DNA from: Phenylobacterium sp. Root1290 | GTDB taxonomy: Bacteria > Pseudomonadota > Alphaproteobacteria > Caulobacterales > Caulobacteraceae | Length of the DNA stretch: 64,000 nt | Direction: 5' to 3' | NCBI RefSeq assembly: GCF_001425305.1 | Contig: NZ_LMEE01000004.1 | Span: 1 to 64,000 of the forward strand | Shown here: positions 25,427-32,982 of the stretch, piece after piece | How positions within the stretch are numbered: the first letter of the stretch is position 1 | Layout of the letters: the number at the start of each line of letters is the position of its first letter | Program-made: the position numbers and the translations under genes | The notes under the pieces: model-generated | Told to the model about the DNA's origin: nothing | The model's database searches: none | Seen by the model: only the letters and a program-made list of their open reading frames with translations

Positions 25427-26692
25427 ATGGGGAAGCCGCCGAACGACGCGTCAGTCGCCAGGACCGTCCGCGATGACGGCCGCCGCGAGCGCGTGCTGGA
25501 CGAAGCCGCTCGCCTGCTGAACGAGGTCGGCGTCACCGGCGACCTTCTGGATCGACTGGCCGCAAATCTGGGCCTGACCCGCGCGGCCCTCTACGGCTAC
25601 GTCGAGGACCGCCCGGACCTGGTCTTCCGCTGCTACCTGCGCGCCTGCGAGATCATGGAGCAGCGGCTCGACTCGGCGATCGCCGCCGGCGGCGACGCCT
25701 TCCAGACGCTCGAGCTTTTCGTGCGCAGCGTGCTCGATCCGTCGTTGCCGCCGATTACCGCCCTCAGCGAGATCGGCTACCTGCGCCAGGACGACGCCCG
25801 CATCATCCTTGGCCGTGCCGGCGTCGTCGAGGGCAAGCTGGCCAAGCTCCTGGCCGAGGGCGCCCGTGCGGGTCTGGTGCGGCCGCTCGACCACATGGTC
25901 GCGGCCCGCGCCCTGCTCAGCCTGGTCTACTGGCTCAAGCTCGGCCCGCGCTGGCTCTCCGAGGAAGCCAGCCTCCCGGGCGAGCGGCTGCTGGCCGCCG
26001 CAGGCCAGATGGTGCTGAACGGCTTGGCCACCGCCCCGCCCTCGCCTCTGCCGCCGCTCGACATCACCCACCTGACGCCGCGAATGACCGAGGCCTTCGA
26101 CCGGCCTTCGCTGACCGCCGCGCGCCGCGACGCGATCCTGGCGACCGCGTCACGGCTGTTCAACGAGAGCGGGCTGGAGGCGACCTCGATCGACGACATC
26201 GCCCAGGCGGTCGGCACGTCGAAGCGTACGATCCTCAACCATTTCAAGGACAAGCAGTCGCTGATCTCGGCGACCCAGCTACGCGGCTACGCCATCTTCC
26301 GCGGCATCGCCGAACTGGCCCGCATTCCAGGCGCGAGCGCCGCCCAGTCGATGGCCGCCGGGATCCATGCCAGCGTTATGGCTAGCCTCCATCCGGCCAT
26401 CGCCCCGCTACGGGTGTTCTCGGGCCTGCCCAATCTCGACGAGGACCAGCGCCGGGCCGCGGCCGACGCCTCGCTCAAGCTGCAGGGAGCCTATGAGATG
26501 CTGTTCAGCGCCGGCGTCGCCGACGGTTCTCTGCGTAAAGTGGACAATCGCGTCACAATGCTCGCCCTTGCGGGCGCCTCGGCTTGGGTGTCCCGCGGCG
26601 GCGTCGATCTCAACAGGGCTGAGGGTGAAGCTCTCGCCGCCAGCCTCACCGATCTCCTGATGAACGGGCTAAGGGTGCACCATCGGCGCTAG
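25427..26692 (+). CDS. Tandem (double-length) TetR-family regulator
   Basis: 421 residues made of two TetR-like units. Unit one (about 18-205) has the HTH region LLDRLAANLGLTRAALYGYVEDRPDLVFRCYLR. Unit two (about 225-415) has RRDAILATASRLFNESGLEATSIDDIAQAVGTSKRTILNHFKDKQSLI. Normal TetR proteins are about 200 residues and dimerise, so one chain here carries two DNA-binding domains and could act as a covalent pseudo-dimer. The two HTH sequences differ, which would allow asymmetric operators. Divergence from the TonB/M24 unit points to control of those genes. ATG at 25427 follows AGGAACG closely. Confidence 0.87.
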   Translation: MGKPPNDASVARTVRDDGRRERVLDEAARLLNEVGVTGDLLDRLAANLGLTRAALYGYVEDRPDLVFRCYLRACEIMEQRLDSAIAAGGDAFQTLELFVRSVLDPSLPPITALSEIGYLRQDDARIILGRAGVVEGKLAKLLAEGARAGLVRPLDHMVAARALLSLVYWLKLGPRWLSEEASLPGERLLAAAGQMVLNGLATAPPSPLPPLDITHLTPRMTEAFDRPSLTAARRDAILATASRLFNESGLEATSIDDIAQAVGTSKRTILNHFKDKQSLISATQLRGYAIFRGIAELARIPGASAAQSMAAGIHASVMASLHPAIAPLRVFSGLPNLDEDQRRAAADASLKLQGAYEMLFSAGVADGSLRKVDNRVTMLALAGASAWVSRGGVDLNRAEGEALAASLTDLLMNGLRVHHRR

Positions 26693-26716
26693 GGTCTCGC
26701 AATGATCTCTAGCGCC
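26685..26716 (+). terminator. Hairpin at the end of the tandem TetR gene
   Basis: GGCGCTAG (26685-26692) and CTAGCGCC (26709-26716) form a perfect 8-bp stem with a 16-nt loop that spans the stop codon. There is no T run after it, so intrinsic termination is only possible. Confidence 0.35.
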
Positions 26717-26779
26717 AAGAGAGAGCCAGGGACCTAGCGGCCGCTTCGCGCCAATTGCGATCATTGGCAACTAGCTGGA

Positions 26780-26805
26780 AGCGGACTCGTTTGAAGGTCC
26801 GCTAG
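26780..26805. repeat. AGCGGAC/GTCCGCT hairpin repeat, copy A
   Basis: AGCGGAC (26780-26786) and GTCCGCT (26797-26803) flank the loop TCGTTTGAAG, followed by AG. A copy differing at one base occurs at 32838-32863. Intergenic position and stem-loop shape suggest a dispersed REP-like element. Confidence 0.6.
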
Positions 26806-26885
26806 CAGCACCGGCGCGTTCGACCACATTCGATCCGTTGCCGACCTAGCTCTGACCAAGCAATGTCGTTCGCAGGGAGAACGCC

Positions 26886-27014
26886 GTGGACGAACTGCTC
26901 ATCGCCGTCTCTCTGATCGGCCTCTTGGCGGGCGCCTCGGTATGGGCCGATCGTCGCTTTCACCACGTTGAACGGGCGCCGATGCAATGGTTGTTTCAAG
27001 GACGGGTGAACTAG
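26886..27014 (+). CDS. Small membrane protein ORF (42 aa)
   Basis: GTG at 26886 follows AGGGAG at a suitable distance. The 42-residue product starts VDELLIAVSLIGLLAGASVWA, a hydrophobic helix, followed by a basic and aromatic tail (DRRFHHVERAPMQWLFQGRVN). No family is recognised. The frame reopens directly after the TAG stop as hydrophobic, coding-like text to about 27140, so this may instead be the first part of a decayed longer gene. Confidence 0.4.
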   Translation: MDELLIAVSLIGLLAGASVWADRRFHHVERAPMQWLFQGRVN

Positions 27015-27576
27015 ACGGCGCCTCGCAGACTGGCTCTCGCCTTCACGCCAACGCTTGGGGCTTTAGTCCTAAGTTCGACCGCGATCATGGCCTTCTCGCC
27101 GGCCCGCCGCGCCCCGGCGAGGACTTGGGGGCGCCGTTCCTTTGCCTGATCGGCCTCGCGTTCCTAGGAGCACACGGCATGCACCCCTGGCTGATTGAGC
27201 GGAGCGTCCGCTAGCCACCACACTCGGCGGCTCGTGGCCTCCGCTTTGGGGCAAAACGCCGGATGCCCGGTTCACGGCATGAGCCGAGACTTGGTGCGCT
27301 GGCGAACAGCAGGCTTGCGCCCCCCGCGCGCGTCATCGGTCTCGCCATAGCGGCTCACGCCTCTCCGAGTGACGGAAAACCACCAAGCTGCACGGGCGCT
27401 TGCGAAAACCGATGGGTGGGGCTGCCTGAGTCGACGGTTATTTCCACACGACATGCGACTGACCGTGGCGCTTGGCCGACCTCCAGCTACCGCGCAAAAG
27501 ATCGTCGGCGTACACCCCACCTTCATCTGAGTACGGCGACGTTCGCGTCGATCAGGAGAGAGAGAGAGCGCAAGCG
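27015..27576. other. Intergenic, no firm gene
   Basis: Short frames here (for example one ending GAHGMHPWLIERSVR at 27214) lack good start sites and homology. No RNA gene or clear promoter was recognised. The stretch before 27577 contains an AGGAGAGAGAGAGAG purine run that may serve the next gene. Confidence 0.4.
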
Positions 27577-28488
27577 ATGCGGCGGAGCTTTTGGACGCAG
27601 GTGGCGACCCTAACCTTGGGCGCGCTGATCACGCTCATGGCCGCGGCGCCCCCGGCCGCAGCCAAGTATTACCGTCCCGTTCCCGACGTGCAGGTCTATA
27701 TGGCCTGTTATCTGCGCGTTCCGGGCGCGTCCACGGCCTACGCTTTTCCGGCCGTGAAGACCAACGGCCTGGAACTGTTCAACCAATTCCGGTTCTTCCT
27801 CCTGAATCGCCTGGAGCCACTGTTCCCTCAGCATCGCGATCTGACCTGCCTGTTGGACGACACCGAGGAGCTGGCGCTCAAGCTACGCAGCGAGCAGGGA
27901 TTGAGTTACCAGGAGCGCCCTTGGCCGCAGGGCCTGCCGGAGGACGCCCGCCCGGTATTCGTCGAAGGAAAAGGCAATGTCCCCCGGCACCAGGCCCCCA
28001 TGCAGGCCGGCTTCGTGGCCTGCCTGAAAAGCCATGAGAGCGGCGTCTTTGTGACGTCGACCTTCCCCGCCTCAACCACGGACTACAGGCGCAAGATCGA
28101 CGCTGACGCCAGCGCCCGATGGGGCTCTGCCGAGTATGTGGACTGCAAGACGCGCCCCACGAGAGAGGAGGCGGATCGAGCTGTCCGCGGCGCGTACAAC
28201 GTCGCGCCCAACGCTTGGCCGCTACCCTGGGCCGCGAGCCCGCAGACCCCGCCGGCGAAGATCGTCACAGCGCCCAAGCCGATCGCAGCGCCCGCCCTCA
28301 CCCTCAAGACGGACACGGGCCCGCAAGACGCCGCCAAGGCATGGGACGAGAAGGTGAAGAAGACCCTCGCGGCCGAGGCCCAGAAGAAGGTGGAGATGGC
28401 CGCCAGACAGGCGCAATCCGACGCCAAGCTAAAGGCCGACTACGAGGCCTTCTTCGCGGAGCGCCGCAAGCAAGGCCGCGCCCAGTGA
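27577..28488 (+). CDS. Secreted protein of unknown function with charged C-terminal helix
   Basis: 303 residues. A signal peptide (MRRSFWTQVATLTLGALITLMAAAPPAAA) is followed by a domain with several Cys (YMACYLRV, LTCLLDD, VACLKSHE, VDCKTRP) that could form disulfides, a Pro-rich linker (ASPQTPPAKIVTAPKPIAAPA), and a long Lys/Glu/Ala-rich helix ending AERRKQGRAQ. No known family recognised. ATG at 27577 gives the signal peptide directly; the upstream frame does not. The stop overlaps the next gene start (GTGA), so the two proteins are coupled and both exported. Confidence 0.75.
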   Translation: MRRSFWTQVATLTLGALITLMAAAPPAAAKYYRPVPDVQVYMACYLRVPGASTAYAFPAVKTNGLELFNQFRFFLLNRLEPLFPQHRDLTCLLDDTEELALKLRSEQGLSYQERPWPQGLPEDARPVFVEGKGNVPRHQAPMQAGFVACLKSHESGVFVTSTFPASTTDYRRKIDADASARWGSAEYVDCKTRPTREEADRAVRGAYNVAPNAWPLPWAASPQTPPAKIVTAPKPIAAPALTLKTDTGPQDAAKAWDEKVKKTLAAEAQKKVEMAARQAQSDAKLKADYEAFFAERRKQGRAQ

Positions 28489-30065
28489 GCCGCCTCGCCC
28501 GCCTCGCAACCCTCGCCGCACTATTCGCCGGCGCGGCCCACGCCCAGCGCCTGGATGTCGATCCGGCGCGGTCCACCAGCTACGACCGGCCGATCACGGC
28601 GCGGGTTGGCGAGGTGTTCGCCAGCGAACTCTCCGAGAGTGACATGAGCCCCTTCCCCGGTTGGCGGGCGGAGCACTTCGTTTTCACCGGCAGAGCCGGC
28701 GAGACGGTGACCGTGCAGGTGCAAAGTGACATTCCGACCCTGGTCGTCTCACTCCTGCAGGACCGGAAGCGGGAACTCGTCCGCGGGCCCGCGGGCGATG
28801 CGCCTCTGCGCGTCGTCCTTCCCCGTGACGGCGCCTATTTCGTGGTAGTCGGCGCCAATGGCCCGCTGCGCAACGGCAAGTACCAGTTGTCCTTCGGCAG
28901 CAGCGACCCGGCCGCCGTCCCGGCCCACGCGGTCCTGGCGCCCGCCCCCGCCGCTCAGCGCGTCGACATCACCGCCCAGCCCAACAACTTCGTTCGCCCT
29001 TATCCCGTCCATGCGGGCCAACTCATCGCCAGCGAGCTCACCGCCAGCGACCTGGCCTCCGGGGTCGACCGCAGCGCCGAATACATGGTCTTCACCGGCC
29101 GCGCCGGCCAAGTGGTCACCGCCCAGGTCCGCAGCGATATCCCGTCGCTGCAGGTGCACATCCGCTCCTGGCGAAGCCGCACTGGGAAGGCGCTTGTCGA
29201 AGGTCCGGCCAGGGGGGCGCCGGTCCGACTCGACCTGCCCAAGGACGACGAATACGTGATCGTGGTCCACAGCCAGGGCCCGCAGCGGTTCGGCAAGTAC
29301 CTACTCTCAATCGGCGATGGCGTGACGACTCCGCCCTTCGATCCGCCCGCCCCCATGCTGGTGGCCGAGGCCGCGCCTGCCCCGAAACCCGCGCCGAAGC
29401 CGGCCGATCCTCCCACCGCCTTGCCGCCGCTGCCGGTCATGCCCGGCGTCACCAACGTCCGCGTCGGCGAGACGCTTGCCCGCCCGGCCGGCAAGGCCGG
29501 GACGGGCGTCGAGGTCTTCGCTTTCATCGGCGAGTCCGGGTCGATCCTGCAGGCGTCGGCCGCAGGCGCCGGCCGATACGGGCTGACGCTTCATACGCCG
29601 GAAGGCGCCGAGATGCTCACCGCCACAGGCCAGGGCGCCGCACGCGTCGAGGCTGTATTACCCAAGGACGGGGTTTACCTGATGGCCGTCGCCAGCGAGG
29701 ATGCCGCCAAGCCCTACAAGCTGACGCTTGGCTCCGAGTCTCCGGATGCCTTTCTCTGGGCGTTCCGTCATCTCGCCGGTTACGAAGCCCTGGGCGCGAA
29801 TGGGGCCACGGCCTACTGGACCTGCTGGGTCGTGCCGGGCTCGGTGCTGCAGTACCACCTGCCCAATGGCTCGACCCAGCGGCTCACCGTGAACCGCGGC
29901 GGCGCCGGCCGCTGGGACCTCCTCCCGAACGGCGGCTACAATTTCACCACCAGCATCGAGGGCTCGACGTTCGTCCGCACGTCCGAGGGCGGTAAGGTTC
30001 AGGCTTGGTCCTTGGACGGGCCCAACCAGCCCCATGGCGCCTACCGCGGCTATCTCTGCCGCTGA
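28485..30065 (+). CDS. Secreted protein with three PPC-like beta-sandwich repeats
   Basis: 526 residues from GTG 28485 (overlapping the previous stop). A signal peptide (VSRLARLATLAALFAGAAHAQ) is followed by three related units at about residues 22-145, 158-280 and 321-420. Each has a line like GEVFASELSESDM, HFVFTGRAGETVTVQVQSDIP, GPAGDAPLRVVLPRDGAYFVVVGANGP and GKYQLSFG, which is the pattern of bacterial pre-peptidase C-terminal (PPC) domains. A Pro/Ala linker (PAPKPAPKPADPPTALPPLP) precedes repeat three. The last 100 residues (TAYWTCWVVPG, ending AYRGYLCR) form a separate domain with two Cys. No protease domain is present, so it is probably a periplasmic or surface binding protein. Confidence 0.75.
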   Translation: MSRLARLATLAALFAGAAHAQRLDVDPARSTSYDRPITARVGEVFASELSESDMSPFPGWRAEHFVFTGRAGETVTVQVQSDIPTLVVSLLQDRKRELVRGPAGDAPLRVVLPRDGAYFVVVGANGPLRNGKYQLSFGSSDPAAVPAHAVLAPAPAAQRVDITAQPNNFVRPYPVHAGQLIASELTASDLASGVDRSAEYMVFTGRAGQVVTAQVRSDIPSLQVHIRSWRSRTGKALVEGPARGAPVRLDLPKDDEYVIVVHSQGPQRFGKYLLSIGDGVTTPPFDPPAPMLVAEAAPAPKPAPKPADPPTALPPLPVMPGVTNVRVGETLARPAGKAGTGVEVFAFIGESGSILQASAAGAGRYGLTLHTPEGAEMLTATGQGAARVEAVLPKDGVYLMAVASEDAAKPYKLTLGSESPDAFLWAFRHLAGYEALGANGATAYWTCWVVPGSVLQYHLPNGSTQRLTVNRGGAGRWDLLPNGGYNFTTSIEGSTFVRTSEGGKVQAWSLDGPNQPHGAYRGYLCR

Positions 30066-30076
30066 GATCGCCCTCG

Positions 30077-30175
30077 GTCCGCTTTCCACCCTGGCCGATG
30101 TCCGCTTCGGGCCTTGTGCCTGACACGTCGGCTTGGCGCCAATAGCGGAAGTTTGCATTCGGCCCGAAAGCGGAC
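30077..30175. repeat. Nested inverted repeat of the GTCCGCT type
   Basis: GTCCGCTTTC (30077-30086) and GAAAGCGGAC (30166-30175) are perfect 10-bp complements. TCCGCTT-CGGGCC (30101-30113) also pairs with GGCCCG-AAAGCGGA (30161-30174), with one bulge. The element occupies the gap after the PPC protein gene and belongs to the same family as copies A and B. Confidence 0.5.
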
Positions 30176-30280
30176 TTCACGGTCGCTCCTGCGGACCGTT
30201 CAAAACCGGCGCTGTGAGCACCTAACTTTCCGACAGCGTCGCGCCGTTCACTTGATTCGGCCACCTTTCGCCCATCCGAG

Positions 30281-31132
30281 TCAGAACGCCACGCCTGGCC
30301 GCAGAACCAGTTGGAATACGGCCAGCGTCACGCCGAGAGCCAGAACCGGACCGACCAAGCCGGGCTGGCCTTCCACCACACTCTGGGCGTCCGGGCCTTT
30401 GATCCCCGCCCCGATGATCAACCAGCCTACACCGACCAGATTCACCACCAAGGGGATGAGCGCCACCTCGACAAGGGGGCGCGGCAGGCGGAACGGGATG
30501 ATCAGGGCGATCGCGGCCATGGTCACGATCATCATCCCATAGGCGAAGGCCCGCGTTCGGCCGCCTGCGCGAACTCCCAGGTCGCTGGGGCATAAGCGCG
30601 CGAGCCAGAGGCCAGCCAACGACATTCCCGCGACTGCGAGGACCAATAGGGCCGCTTTGGCGACCGAGCCCACATTCAGATAGGTCAGCGCGCGGCCCAT
30701 GTCGTTGCCCTGGAGCAGCGTGCCGATCGCCAGCTGGGTCAGCGCCTGGAAGAGACCCTCAAAGCCCATCCAGAACAGAAACGCCCGCTGCGTGGCGGAA
30801 CCGCCACGCCACAGGGCCAGGGCCGCGCACGACGCCAGCCCGCTTGCCAGCGTCGCCAGGGCGCCGGTCCCTTGCAAGAGTTCGACGGTCGGCGCCTCGC
30901 CGCTCCAGTCGTGATCGTTGTGGTAGAGGATGGGGTGCAGCGCCGGCGTCAACGCCTTGGGCACGACGAGCCACAATTCCTGCCAGAAGAAGGTCAGATT
31001 GAAGGCCAGGGCGCAGAGCACTATTGAGCTGATCTGCACCGATGGACCGCTTGCCGACGGCCTTAGCCGCAGGGTCCCGATGATCAACGGAGCCAGTCCT
31101 GTCGCCAGGACCAGAAAAAACAGTGTCGTCAC
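30281..31132 (-). CDS. Polytopic membrane protein of unknown function
   Basis: 283 residues with about eight hydrophobic helices, for example LFFLVLATGLAPLIIGTL, IVLCALAFNLTFFWQELWLVV, LLVLAVAGMSLAGLWLA and AYGMMIVTMAAIALIIPF. A loop between helices two and three contains ALTPALHPILYHNDHDWSGEAP, with His and Asp residues that could bind metal or form an active site. No family is recognised. It stands alone, with no gene in the same orientation close by, and has no signal peptide apart from its first helix. Confidence 0.7.
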   Translation of the reverse strand: MTTLFFLVLATGLAPLIIGTLRLRPSASGPSVQISSIVLCALAFNLTFFWQELWLVVPKALTPALHPILYHNDHDWSGEAPTVELLQGTGALATLASGLASCAALALWRGGSATQRAFLFWMGFEGLFQALTQLAIGTLLQGNDMGRALTYLNVGSVAKAALLVLAVAGMSLAGLWLARLCPSDLGVRAGGRTRAFAYGMMIVTMAAIALIIPFRLPRPLVEVALIPLVVNLVGVGWLIIGAGIKGPDAQSVVEGQPGLVGPVLALGVTLAVFQLVLRPGVAF

Positions 31133-31433
31133 AGCCCCCCCAATGGCCGCGCTGCGGGCCCCTGCTGTTTATTGAATTGCGGCCTGCTGTCGACCCACTA
31201 TGGACTTCAGGGCACGAGGCGGGCCGACGTCATCTTCGTGACCGTTCCGCTCGTAGCGTGGTCAGCGGCGAATGACCGCCTGGAGCCAGCTGCAGACGTT
31301 CCCTCCCGTCCAAAAAGCGGGCTTGAACCTCGATCCCAGACTTCCTAAGCCCGCCTCTGGCCCCCTTGCCCCCGCACCCCGTGTCCAGGCCCTGTGAGGA
31401 CGACTAGGTCGCGCGTCCCCGCCTAGGTAAATC
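31133..31433. other. Intergenic, nothing recognised
   Basis: About 300 bp between two minus-strand genes. No supportable ORF, RNA gene or clear terminator was seen. Confidence 0.4.
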
Positions 31434-32657
31434 TCACTCCCCCGGCGCCGATGACGGGGCGCCCACACCATCCGCGGTAGGCGCACGGCAGCCGTAGAGG
31501 ACGAGCGCCAGGGACATCGCCAAAGCGGCCGTTCCGGCGGCGATTGGCCAGCCAAAGGCCGACACTATCGGGCCGCCAGCGGCCGCCCCCAGGCTGCCGC
31601 CGACGAAGTAAATGACCATGTAAATGCTGTTAAGCTGCGCCGGTCGGAGCGGGTCCAGGCGCAGCACGTGGCGCTGGTTTGCGACCTGCGCGCTAAAGAG
31701 TCCGACGTCGAAAAGCGCCAGGGCAGCCAAGGTTAGGGGCGCGACACCCAGTCCAGCCGCCGCTGCGAGGGTGCAGGCCACGGCAAGGCTGAGGCCGATC
31801 ATGACGACCATCTTGCTTCCGAAACGGTCCGCCAGACGTCCGGCCCAGGGCGTTGCGGCCATGCCGGCTAGACCGGCAAGTGAGTAGAGACCGACCATTG
31901 TAGGCGGGAGGCTATGGGGCGGCAGTGAGAGGGCGAGCGAAACGCCCACCCAGACCAAGCTGAAGGCGAAAAACCATAGTGCGCCGGCGCCGGCCGCGAT
32001 CAGCAGCCCCGGATATGTGCGTAGAAGCCGGGGCGAAGATACTAGTCCCGACAACCAGGAGCTTGGGGCGGGTTGAACGGAGCGCGGCAGCAGGGCGCGC
32101 CCGACGGCGGCGCAGGCCAGGCAGGCTGCGGCGACGAGAACCAACATGGCTCGCCAGCCGACTGCGTCGGTGAGTCCCCCGCCGAGCATTCGGCCCAGGA
32201 GGATGCCAGCGGATATACCCGCAGTCACGGTTCCGAGAGCCCGCCCATGGCGCTCGGGTGCAGAGTACTTGGCCGCCAGCGTGCTCATCTGCGCGCCGGT
32301 GCTCGCGCAGATTCCCGACAGCAGGAGGCCCGCCCCGAAGACTTCGACTGAGGGCGCGAGAGCCGACAGGGCCAGAGCACTAGCGAGCGCTACGAGTTGC
32401 GCTGGGATCAGGACGTGGGCAGGCGTGCGATCGACAAGCGGGACCAACAGCGCCAACCCCAGCATGTAGCCGATGATCGGCATGCCGGCGGCGGCGCTGG
32501 TCGCGGCGAGGGACGCGTTCAGGTCCGCCGCGATCAACGCAAGCTCGGGCTGAACCGTATAGCTCGTCGAGGTCGCGACGGCCGCAGCCAAGGCCAGATA
32601 CAGGATCCTGCCCGTGTCCAGGTTATGCGTGTTCTGAGGGTCATAAGATTGGGTCAT
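31434..32657 (-). CDS. MFS transporter, multidrug/sugar-efflux type
   Basis: About 407 residues with 12 helices. The N-terminal MTQSYDPQNTHNLDTGRILYLALAAAVATSTSYTVQPELALIAADLNAS and the motif GRMLGGGLTDAVGWRAML place it with YnfM/AraJ-type exporters. A loop GRLADRFGSKMVVMIGL follows helix 8. ATG at 32657 is used because the upstream in-frame extension has no transporter character. It is divergent from the giant surface protein gene at 326 bp. Substrate unknown. Confidence 0.85.
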   Translation of the reverse strand: MTQSYDPQNTHNLDTGRILYLALAAAVATSTSYTVQPELALIAADLNASLAATSAAAGMPIIGYMLGLALLVPLVDRTPAHVLIPAQLVALASALALSALAPSVEVFGAGLLLSGICASTGAQMSTLAAKYSAPERHGRALGTVTAGISAGILLGRMLGGGLTDAVGWRAMLVLVAAACLACAAVGRALLPRSVQPAPSSWLSGLVSSPRLLRTYPGLLIAAGAGALWFFAFSLVWVGVSLALSLPPHSLPPTMVGLYSLAGLAGMAATPWAGRLADRFGSKMVVMIGLSLAVACTLAAAAGLGVAPLTLAALALFDVGLFSAQVANQRHVLRLDPLRPAQLNSIYMVIYFVGGSLGAAAGGPIVSAFGWPIAAGTAALAMSLALVLYGCRAPTADGVGAPSSAPGE

Positions 32658-32837
32658 TGCGCCGATGTAGCGTCCGAGCCGTGCGCGGGCTGGCGCATTC
32701 CGGACGTTGATCGGCCGCGGCGGACTAAGACCTGCCCAGCCCCGTTCGGGGGACGGCGCGGCCCTCATTGGGTCCAGCCGCCGCTCAACGGGAACGACCG
32801 CCAGGCGCCACGAGCGGACATTCGCCGCGAGGCCGAA

Positions 32838-32863
32838 AGCGGGCTCGTTTGAAGGTCCGCTAG
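32838..32863. repeat. AGCGGRC/GTCCGCT hairpin repeat, copy B
   Basis: AGCGGGC and GTCCGCT flank the same TCGTTTGAAG loop as copy A at 26780-26805, with one base difference over 26 positions. It lies in the divergent region between the MFS gene and the surface protein gene. No further gene is seen in 32658-32982. Confidence 0.6.
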
Positions 32864-32982
32864 AAGGAACGTCGCGATCGGCCGAAGCCCGCCCGTGGTA
32901 AGGCTATCTTAATCAGGACGTAAAACCTTGCCGAGGCTGGGGCGCCACCAGCCGTTGTGTTTTTGGTCGGTCTGGGGGACGC

